From UBA4416 sp048498515 (GTDB taxonomy: Bacteria > Bacteroidota > Bacteroidia > B-17B0 > Aurantibacillaceae), in contig JBEHXV010000009.1 in NCBI GenBank assembly GCA_048498515.1, positions 1-64,000 on the forward strand: a stretch of DNA of 64,000 bases. The letters are read 5' to 3'. The translations under genes were made by a program, and so were the position numbers. The notes below the pieces were generated by a model that was not told the DNA's origin, did no database searches, and saw nothing but the letters and a program-made list of their open reading frames with translations. Of this stretch, positions 58,993 through 64,000 are shown in pieces (the first letter of the stretch is position 1; each line of letters starts with the position of its first letter).

Positions 58993-59859
58993 CTATTTAG
59001 TGAAACCCGCTATCTTTTCCTTACAAATTTGTTCGGTTAAGGTACGCAATAATTTTACGCGCTCGCTTAAATATTCCAGGTCTTCTTTTGCTATTTTGTA
59101 TTCTGCTTTATAGCGCGCATCCACATAAGCCTTTTTAAGCAAGGTAAACCGTATGCGCTCCTCGTAGGTGGCCTTTGGGAATACTTTGCCAAACTCAATG
59201 TTAACGGCCTTGGCCAGCCAGCCCAAAATTTCAATATCGTGCGTTTTGGGTTTGTAGCCGGTAAACACTAATTGTATGGCTCCATAGTACCTTTCTGTAG
59301 CCTGGTGCAATAAAAAAGCCGCTTCTTTATAGATTTCATCCCTAAAAGCGTATGTGAAAAGATTATAAAAATTGCTTGCACTCTCAAACCACTGCTCAAA
59401 ATCTTCCTTCGCTCTTGCCTGTAGTTCGGCAGGAGCCATATCACGCTTTTCGGCCAGCTGGTAGCGGCTGGTATTAAACAGCACCACTCCTTCGCGTTTT
59501 ATATCACCAAAAAAGTAATTGCCCTCGCGCAAAGCTTCATTAACAAACTCAATCCCGTGAAATATCGGGTGCACCGGCGTTTGCAATTTCAGTTCATCCA
59601 GCCTTTGCGTTACAGCCTGCAAAAAACTATCGGCATTGGCCTTGCCATTGGTACTGGTAACAATCAGTAAATCGTAATCCGATTTGTATTCGTAGGTTGT
59701 GCCATTCTCCACATACTTATCTTCCACCCAGTTGCCCCTGGCATACGATCCATACAAAATCACCATTTCCACCTCGGCGTACTTTGGCACCAAAGCCGCC
59801 ACAATGGCCTTTAGTTCGGCCTGCTTGTGTTCGGGTAAGTGGGTTAGGATGGTTTTCAT
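58993..59859 (-). CDS. Nucleotidyltransferase (MNT)-HEPN fusion protein
   Basis: A 288-residue single-chain combination of two domains that elsewhere form toxin-antitoxin pairs. Residues 1-135: minimal nucleotidyltransferase with ILYGSYARGNW and, after an insertion, SDYDLLIV (metal-binding Asp pair). Residues about 150-285: HEPN domain with AAFLLHQATERYYGAIQL and KTHDIEILGWLAK. The canonical RX4-6H RNase motif of toxic HEPNs is not seen, so nuclease activity is doubtful. In split systems MNT AMPylates the HEPN toxin. A near -7 box (TATCTTTA, minus strand) lies just upstream. Co-transcribed with the small gene downstream. Confidence 0.85.
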   Translation of the reverse strand: MKTILTHLPEHKQAELKAIVAALVPKYAEVEMVILYGSYARGNWVEDKYVENGTTYEYKSDYDLLIVTSTNGKANADSFLQAVTQRLDELKLQTPVHPIFHGIEFVNEALREGNYFFGDIKREGVVLFNTSRYQLAEKRDMAPAELQARAKEDFEQWFESASNFYNLFTYAFRDEIYKEAAFLLHQATERYYGAIQLVFTGYKPKTHDIEILGWLAKAVNIEFGKVFPKATYEERIRFTLLKKAYVDARYKAEYKIAKEDLEYLSERVKLLRTLTEQICKEKIAGFTK

Positions 59860-60021
59860 TTTTAGTAACGTAAAGATAGTAGAATTTCCGAGCCTAAAAA
59901 CGAAAATAATGGAAAGGTGTTAACAGGGGAATTAACAGGACTAGCTATAAAATATAGCAACAAATTCCATTTTTTATAGCTATCTTTATGTGGTGATTTC
60001 TATATCATTCATATTCTGATA

Positions 60022-60576
60022 ATGGATAATTTTCCAATATATACAATAGGGCACGGTAACCGTAAGCCAGAAGTTTTTTTGCAGCTCCTTCAGGAATTGG
60101 ATGTAGATTATTTGATTGATGTTCGCTCACAACCTTATTCAAAGTTCAACCCCCAATTTAATCAGAATGACTTGAAGTTTTTCCTGAAAAAGCACCACAT
60201 ACAATATGTATTTATGGGTGATGCTATTGGTGGCAGGCCCACAGATACATCGTGCTATGATAGTGAAGGAAAAGTAGATTATGAGGTTATAAAAACTAAA
60301 GATTTTTTTCTTAGGGGAATTGCCCGGTTAAAAACCGCTTATCGAAAATCTATAAAAATTGCCATCATGTGCAGTGAAAGTAAGCCATGTGATTGCCATA
60401 GAAGTAAATTAATTGGTAAGGTTTTACAGGATGACAAAGTGCCTTTATTGCATATTGATGAGCACGGCAAAATAAAAGATCAGATAACAGTTATTAACGA
60501 ATTAAATAAAGGAATGTCCGATATTACTTTATTTGGAGAAGATCTAAATTCATCATCCAGAAAATCTTACAGGTAA
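60022..60576 (+). CDS. DUF488 family protein, first of pair
   Basis: A 184-residue protein with the full DUF488 signature: YTIGHGNRKPEVFLQLL, DYLIDVRSQPYSKFNPQFN, GGRP and the C-terminal CSESKPCDCHRS (C-x-E...C-H-R). The pattern implies a catalytic or metal-binding site made from the IDVR strand and the Cys/His/Arg cluster. Members have no firmly known reaction; some are linked to conflict and nucleic-acid-modification islands. Its stop overlaps the next start by one base (TAATG), and that gene is a second DUF488 protein. A TATCTTTA box sits about 40 bases upstream. Confidence 0.88.
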   Translation: MDNFPIYTIGHGNRKPEVFLQLLQELDVDYLIDVRSQPYSKFNPQFNQNDLKFFLKKHHIQYVFMGDAIGGRPTDTSCYDSEGKVDYEVIKTKDFFLRGIARLKTAYRKSIKIAIMCSESKPCDCHRSKLIGKVLQDDKVPLLHIDEHGKIKDQITVINELNKGMSDITLFGEDLNSSSRKSYR

Positions 60577-61055
60577 TGAAATTTTTCACAATCGGTGTTT
60601 TCAATTCAACAGAAAATCAATTTTTTAATAAGCTTATTGAAAATGGCATCGATACCTTTTGCGATATTCGTCAAAGACGAGGAGTAAGAGGTTCTAAATA
60701 TTCTTTCGTAAACAGTAACCGCCTCCAGCAAAAGCTGCGGGAGTTAAATATAAAATATCTGTACATTCAAGATTTAGCCCCCACAACTAATATCCGCGAT
60801 TTGCAAAAAAAGGCTGACAAAGAAAAAGGTGAGTTAAAAACCGAACGGCAACAATTGGGAGAAGTTTTTGTTACAGAATATAATCATACAATCCTTGAAC
60901 ATTTTAATTTTGGACAGTTTATCGTAAATCTCGAACAATTAGGTTGTGAAAATGTGGTAATATTTTGTGTTGAGGAAAACGCAAAGGCATGCCACAGATC
61001 ACTTGTAACACAAAAAATTGCGTCTGATTTAAAGTTCCCAATCCAACATTTATAA
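60576..61055 (+). CDS. DUF488 family protein, second of pair
   Basis: A 159-residue diverged DUF488 protein: FFTIGVFNSTENQFFNKL (Gly-His-x replaced), TFCDIRQRRGVRGSKYSFVN in place of the IDVR...FN block, and CVEENAKACHRS retaining the C-x-E...C-H-R cluster. A Lys/Glu-rich insert (about residues 75-95) is specific to it. Translational coupling with the first copy suggests a heterodimer in which the two sites differ in activity. Confidence 0.85.
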   Translation: MKFFTIGVFNSTENQFFNKLIENGIDTFCDIRQRRGVRGSKYSFVNSNRLQQKLRELNIKYLYIQDLAPTTNIRDLQKKADKEKGELKTERQQLGEVFVTEYNHTILEHFNFGQFIVNLEQLGCENVVIFCVEENAKACHRSLVTQKIASDLKFPIQHL

Positions 61056-61067
61056 ATTACCGTAAAG

Positions 61068-61664
61068 TTAATACCAACCCGATAGTTGGCAGTAACATCT
61101 TTTTTCCATATCCACATCTGGCGGCGACCACCATTTAGCAAGCGATACCCGAATAATTGTTCCAGCAGGTATAATGCCTTTAGCGGATGTATACCCAACA
61201 TATTTAAAATGTTTTTGAGTAAATAAACCTTTAGGATACCAATAATTTGCATTCTCAAACTTTAAATCCCGGTCACATATCCAAAAACCAACACTGCTAT
61301 CGGGAACATTAGAAGAATTAACATATCCGCTGCCATTACCTGTCCATTTAAGTGCACCGCCGAATAGAACCTCAGGCCCTCCTTTCAAAATAATACATCT
61401 TGTTTTAATAAAACTTACCACATCATAATCTTTACTAATCAACTTTTTAGTATTAACGACCACATCTTCTACATGCGGAAGTTTATCTGGATGAGGAGTA
61501 AAATCTATATCCCATACTTGCCCAACTTCAAATTCTGTGTCTCCTGGTTGATATCCATCAATGCTACTATGCAATCTCACAGCTTGAAGAGTTTTCAGGC
61601 CAATGGCTCCAACACATGCAAGTGCGCCCATATGCGTTTTTGATAATATTAAAATTTCCATCAT
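61068..61664 (-). CDS. Dual OB-fold domain protein
   Basis: A 198-residue soluble protein resembling the dual OB-containing domain family: LILSKTHMGALACVGAIGLKT, VRLHSS, EVGQVWDIDFTPHP, then a second barrel beginning FIKTRCIILKGGPEVLFGG and ending VRVSLAKWWSPPD. Conserved Cys and His suggest it may be more than a binding module. It converges tail to tail with the DUF488 pair (12 bases apart), an association I believe recurs with DUF488 genes. OB folds usually bind single-stranded nucleic acid, so a nucleic-acid-directed role for the trio is plausible but unproven. An exact -7 box precedes it. Confidence 0.75.
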   Translation of the reverse strand: MMEILILSKTHMGALACVGAIGLKTLQAVRLHSSIDGYQPGDTEFEVGQVWDIDFTPHPDKLPHVEDVVVNTKKLISKDYDVVSFIKTRCIILKGGPEVLFGGALKWTGNGSGYVNSSNVPDSSVGFWICDRDLKFENANYWYPKGLFTQKHFKYVGYTSAKGIIPAGTIIRVSLAKWWSPPDVDMEKRCYCQLSGWY

Positions 61665-61682
61665 TCAATTTTTTAACTTGAT

Positions 61683-61690
61683 CAAAATTA
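61683..61690 (-). promoter_or_regulatory. -7 promoter box of dual-OB gene
   Basis: TAATTTTG on the minus strand, exact TAnnTTTG, 18 bases before the ATG at 61664. Confidence 0.5.
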
Positions 61691-61707
61691 AAGAAAGGGT
61701 TTCATAT

Positions 61708-61733
61708 AAAAAGGGCGGTAAACCGCCCTTTTT
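61708..61733. terminator. GGGCGGTAAACCGCCC hairpin, copy 2
   Basis: Stem AAAAAGGGCGG/CCGCCCTTTTT, loop TAAA, identical over 25 bases to the hairpin at 58112-58135. It lies after the DUF2188 gene and before the dual-OB promoter, so it insulates the two units. Confidence 0.8.
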
Positions 61734-61780
61734 ATATTAAGGTTTGCTCAAACCGGCACTTAAACGATACCTTTTGATTT

Positions 61781-62005
61781 TTATCCTTTCGATTTCTTTG
61801 GGTCCGAATTCCTTGGGTATGTTCTTTCTTCTTGAAACACACCATTTCCTTTATGGATCTTTAATGATCCTCCATGATTGTTCATGAATTCCTTGCTGTA
61901 ATTCATTGCACTTTCCTTATTTTCGAAGGTTTTAGTGGCTCTTTCTGCATTTTCTTTTCTTAAACGCCATTCGCCGTCCTTTTTTGCTAAATGATAATTG
62001 TCCAT
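61781..62005 (-). CDS. DUF2188 family small protein
   Basis: A 74-residue protein with the DUF2188 pattern: YHLAKKDGEWRLRKENAERATKTF, then KESAMNYSKEFMNNHGGSLKIHKGNGVFQEERTYP. These small proteins are common in genomes and mobile DNA, with no established function. It is the last of a three-gene operon, 2 bases after the LRAT-like gene. Confidence 0.9.
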   Translation of the reverse strand: MDNYHLAKKDGEWRLRKENAERATKTFENKESAMNYSKEFMNNHGGSLKIHKGNGVFQEERTYPRNSDPKKSKG

Positions 62006-62007
62006 TG

Positions 62008-62487
62008 TTATTGAATTTTAGATTGTTTACTTATTTGAAAAAGGTGTCCTACTATTCCCAGGAGAATCATAAATAGCCCCGTTAATGCTACAGTTTTATT
62101 CTTTGCTAATAGCATTGCAGATCCGCTAATAATGGCAATATTACTTACCATTTTTACTTGTTTGCTCTCCAATTTTCCATGCGCAATCCATCTGGCAAAA
62201 TGTTCGCAGTTAAATACAACAAGGTTATATGCTTGGCCGATTAACTGATTGATCTTTGGGATCACCAAATCTCTTTCATGCTCTAACCCTCCAAACGGCT
62301 CAAAGCGTTTTATAACATTACCTGCCAAAGCAGTCGATAAGGAAATAAACCTAACTCCAACTCCGGTTTGATTTTCTGCAACCATTTGTATTCCGTTATG
62401 TCTACCAACATATACTAAATAATGTGTGCTAAAAGGTCCCTTTTGCCTTACTATTAAGTCTCCTATTTTTAAAGTATCAATACTCAT
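62008..62487 (-). CDS. LRAT-like/NlpC-P60 cysteine hydrolase with C-terminal membrane segments
   Basis: A 159-residue protein starting at ATG 62485-62487 (MSIDTLKIGDLI); the longer frame adds 31 unlikely residues. LRAT-type circularly permuted papain fold: IGDLIVRQKGPFSTHYLVYVG with catalytic His22, and YNLVVFNCEHFARWI with nucleophile Cys94. LRAT/HRASLS relatives are acyltransferases or phospholipases. A hydrophobic C-terminus (about residues 108-148, two helices) would anchor it in a membrane. Sits between an 86-aa unknown and DUF2188, in an operon divergent from an XRE/ImmA pair. A lipid-attacking effector is an attractive but unproven idea. Confidence 0.85.
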   Translation of the reverse strand: MSIDTLKIGDLIVRQKGPFSTHYLVYVGRHNGIQMVAENQTGVGVRFISLSTALAGNVIKRFEPFGGLEHERDLVIPKINQLIGQAYNLVVFNCEHFARWIAHGKLESKQVKMVSNIAIISGSAMLLAKNKTVALTGLFMILLGIVGHLFQISKQSKIQ

Positions 62488-62500
62488 ATTTTTGATTTTT

Positions 62501-62761
62501 TTAATTAAACGTATATTTCTTCCATGGTATTTGCGAGATATGCAATCTTGATAAAAAGTTAACAATATCCGTCCTCCCATAATAGGTCGGCACTGCTCTT
62601 GAGTCTTGAGCCATTAATATTATAGGCATACCTGGAAAGTAACTGCTATAACTGGCTTTAATCCGATCTCTATCACCAGAGTTAAGAACATGCTGCTTTA
62701 CTATCACAATTGCAAAGGTCTGCCCCTGCTCCTTTATTACTGCTCCTTCTAACTGTATCAT
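62501..62761 (-). CDS. Hypothetical protein (86 aa), first gene of LRAT operon
   Basis: An 86-residue protein starting MIQLEGAVIKEQGQTFAIVIVKQHVL, with alternating strand pattern (FAIVIVKQHVL, MPIILMAQD) and a C-terminal helix (TDIVNFLSRLHISQIPW). It shares the look of a small alpha/beta partner or immunity protein; no known family. Its stop is 13 bases before the LRAT-like start, and its promoter lies in the divergent region shared with the XRE gene. Confidence 0.65.
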   Translation of the reverse strand: MIQLEGAVIKEQGQTFAIVIVKQHVLNSGDRDRIKASYSSYFPGMPIILMAQDSRAVPTYYGRTDIVNFLSRLHISQIPWKKYTFN

Positions 62762-62792
62762 TTCAATTTATGTTTTTTTATTATATTTATTA

Positions 62793-62800
62793 TATCTTTG
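62793..62800 (+). promoter_or_regulatory. -7 promoter box for XRE-ImmA operon
   Basis: TATCTTTG, exact TAnnTTTG, 91 bases before the ATG at 62892. Its distance leaves a leader containing the palindromic operator-like site. Confidence 0.45.
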
Positions 62801-62824
62801 TTGCACCAGTAAGATACTGTTTCG

Positions 62825-62832
62825 CAAATATA
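62825..62832 (-). promoter_or_regulatory. -7 promoter box for LRAT operon
   Basis: TATATTTG on the minus strand, exact TAnnTTTG, 63 bases upstream of the 86-aa gene's ATG. The two divergent -7 boxes are separated by only 24 bases. Confidence 0.5.
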
Positions 62833-62850
62833 ATATTAAATCATATCGTT

Positions 62851-62860
62851 TCACATGTGA
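62851..62860. promoter_or_regulatory. Operator-like palindrome between LRAT operon and XRE gene
   Basis: Perfect palindrome TCACATGTGA, within ATCGTTTCACATGTGATACA; related half-sites (GATACTGTTTCGC at about 62813-62825 and TGATACAGTGAAT at about 62858-62870) surround it. The position, near the presumed -33 of the leftward promoter, suits a binding site of the XRE repressor. Confidence 0.5.
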
Positions 62861-62891
62861 TACAGTGAATTACATATAATAAGTTATCAAC

Positions 62892-63248
62892 ATGAATTCA
62901 ACATTAAATACTGAACTACTTGCCAGCATGATTAAATCCAAAAGAGGAAAAATGGGTTTACGAGATACAGCAATAGAATTAGGAAATGTAAGTGCCGCTA
63001 CACTGTCAAGAATTGAGCAAGGAAAATTGCCAGATGTAGAAACATTCATCAAAATCTGCAAATGGCTTAATGTCCCTACAGATACATTTATTGTTGGCGA
63101 AAAAACAAGTATTTCTAAACTTTCTGAAAAAGAAAAAATTGTATATCAATTAAGAGCTAGTAGAGAATTGGATAAGGACACAATTGATACAATGGTTTCT
63201 ATGGTAAACATTGCTTTCACGAAAATCAGAAGGGATGGCAAAAAGTAA
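62892..63248 (+). CDS. XRE-family transcriptional regulator
   Basis: A 118-residue protein with an N-terminal Cro/CI-type helix-turn-helix: LLASMIKSKRGKMGLRDTAIELGNVSAATLSRIEQGKLPDVETFIKICKWL (residues about 9-60), followed by a helical oligomerisation tail (SEKEKIVYQLRASRELDKDT). It overlaps the ImmA/IrrE-type protease gene by 14 bases. In such pairs the repressor is inactivated or cleaved by the protease on a signal, as known for ICEBs1 ImmR/ImmA. It probably regulates itself and the divergent LRAT operon. Confidence 0.92.
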   Translation: MNSTLNTELLASMIKSKRGKMGLRDTAIELGNVSAATLSRIEQGKLPDVETFIKICKWLNVPTDTFIVGEKTSISKLSEKEKIVYQLRASRELDKDTIDTMVSMVNIAFTKIRRDGKK

Positions 63249-63822
63249 TTCATTACTAAGGCATGGTTTTCAAACCGAAGCGGAAAGAAAAGCTGAGCAT
63301 TATAGGGCCCAGTTAAATGTTTCAAAATTTTGCCCCTTAAATGCTTTTCACTTAGCTGATCATTTAGGAGTGTTAGTTGCTGGCATCACAGAGGTACTTC
63401 CACCAGAAGGGGTACAAAAACTCAATGACCCCAATAGGCAAGATGTATTTTCAGCAACGATTATGAATAACATGGACAATGATCCGCTTATTATTCACAA
63501 TGATTTACATTCAAAATTCAGACAGCAAAGCAATATAATGCATGAACTTGCACACTTTATTTGCGGACATGAAATTCCTTATGAAATACAACAGTTAAAT
63601 CTTCCCGGCAATTTGCGTTATTATAACCCAGTTCATGAAGCAGAAGCAATATACCTTGGTGGTTGCCTACAAATAACGAAAGCAGGGTTATTATGGAAAA
63701 CAAAAAATAATTCTTCTTTAGAAGAAATTTCAGAATATTACTCGGCCAGTGTAGATATGGTAAAATACAGGTTAAGTGCCTCGGGTGTTTCAAGTATAAG
63801 AAAAAGACAGGCGATTAAATAA
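63235..63822 (+). CDS. ImmA/IrrE family metallopeptidase
   Basis: A 195-residue zinc protease of the ImmA/IrrE family. The ATG at 63235 (MAKSNSLLRHGFQTEAERKAE) overlaps the XRE gene and fits better than codons 8 upstream. N-terminal helical region, then HELAH (His103, Glu104, His107), with a downstream acidic residue in HEAEAIYLGGCLQITKAGL as third ligand, and a C-terminal helix-rich region (YYSASVDMVKYRLSASG) like that of antirepressor proteases. Likely partner and activator-by-cleavage of the XRE repressor. Confidence 0.92.
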   Translation: MAKSNSLLRHGFQTEAERKAEHYRAQLNVSKFCPLNAFHLADHLGVLVAGITEVLPPEGVQKLNDPNRQDVFSATIMNNMDNDPLIIHNDLHSKFRQQSNIMHELAHFICGHEIPYEIQQLNLPGNLRYYNPVHEAEAIYLGGCLQITKAGLLWKTKNNSSLEEISEYYSASVDMVKYRLSASGVSSIRKRQAIK

Positions 63823-63908
63823 TTTTCTTTATACATAAACCACTTTACTTTTTCTAATGTTTACCGCTTACACTCTTAGGCTCCCGTCTATTGATTTATG
63901 AAAAAGAA

Positions 63909-63935
63909 AAGCCCCACATCAAAGATGTGAGGCTT
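63909..63935 (-). terminator. Terminator of a minus-strand gene entering from the right
   Basis: AAGCCTCACATC/GATGTGGGGCTT on the minus strand with loop TTT, then a T-rich tail. It points to a gene reading leftward across the right edge. Confidence 0.7.
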
Positions 63936-63950
63936 CCAATAGCGACTAAG

Positions 63951-64000
63951 TTAATAAACCACAACCCCCGAATCAATCACAAGCTTGTTTTCCACGCTCA
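63951..64000 (-). CDS. C-terminal fragment of a truncated gene at the right edge
   Basis: In one minus-strand frame the final 50 bases read SVENKLVIDSGVVVY then TAA, directly upstream of the terminator. Too short for identification; a real gene is likely only because of the terminator that follows. Confidence 0.35.
   Translation of the reverse strand, partial: SVENKLVIDSGVVVY

Noticed and set aside
58993..59859. Active HEPN RNase toxin
   Set aside because: The RX4-6H motif was not found and the nucleotidyltransferase is in the same chain, so toxicity cannot be claimed.
57976..64000. Integrated prophage or integrative element with defined ends
   Set aside because: No integrase, structural or conjugation gene and no duplicated tRNA 3' end was seen in the window; only an accessory island can be supported.

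Overview
The window looks like chromosomal DNA of a free-living member of the Bacteroidota (Sphingobacteriia/Chitinophagia/Flavobacteriia-like; no finer placement can be supported). The evidence is: type IX secretion (T9SS) cargo with C-terminal sorting domains of both the 'PNP...G.Y' type and the gliding-motility-associated type, a TonB-dependent receptor with an N-terminal carboxypeptidase-like plug extension, Bacteroidota-style promoters (-33 TTG, -7 TAnnTTTG) in front of many genes, no Shine-Dalgarno dependence, and typical Bacteroidota versions of Tgt, Lnt, MetF, PurM and IDH.

Layout. 0-4 kb: a minus-strand operon tgt - lptF/G-type permease - GT-C mannosyltransferase. 4-8 kb: secreted Tyr/Asn-rich protein, lnt and lpd on the plus strand. 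8-14 kb: a regulatory block (response regulator plus a 470-aa helical protein, divergent from a PAS histidine kinase) and an unusual 814-aa fusion of a BioF/SPT-like PLP enzyme with a BioF2/FemAB-like acyltransferase. 14-28 kb: small stress/thiol genes, a frameshifted beta-propeller-repeat T9SS protein, thioredoxin, a 13-PKD-domain giant adhesin-like protein and a 1555-aa T9SS protein. 28-31.5 kb: surface polysaccharide genes (flippase, FkbM methyltransferase, GT9). 31.5-32 kb: a repeat-rich gap. 32-39 kb: NifU-like protein, isocitrate dehydrogenase, an outer-membrane-like protein, a tandem pair of 609-aa Tim44-like/zinc-ribbon/TerB-like proteins, and metF. 39.5-42.5 kb: a T9SS protein with 18 perfect 20-residue LPX-type leucine-rich repeats. 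42.6-56 kb: mainly housekeeping (purM, a glycosyltransferase with a missing start codon, uvrC, gmk, two small lipoproteins, TonB receptor, GrpB-family protein, PfkB kinase) separated by several families of palindromic repeats. 56-58 kb: tRNA-Asn, an M23 peptidase/L,D-transpeptidase fusion lipoprotein, tRNA-Arg.

From tRNA-Arg (58.05 kb) to the right edge the content changes to accessory genes: a HEPN-nucleotidyltransferase fusion with a small partner, two overlapping DUF488 genes convergent with a dual-OB-fold protein, then a three-gene operon (unknown 86 aa, LRAT-like cysteine hydrolase with membrane tail, DUF2188) transcribed divergently from an XRE repressor-ImmA/IrrE protease pair across a palindromic operator-like intergenic region. 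This right-hand 6 kb is the best candidate for an undescribed conflict or stress system; that is inference from gene content, not proof.

Two reading-frame lesions were found: a one-base A-tract shortening at 15903-15909 that breaks a T9SS protein, and loss of the start codon of a glycosyltransferase near 47580, consistent with deletion of the G of ATG. Either could be genuine or an assembly error.
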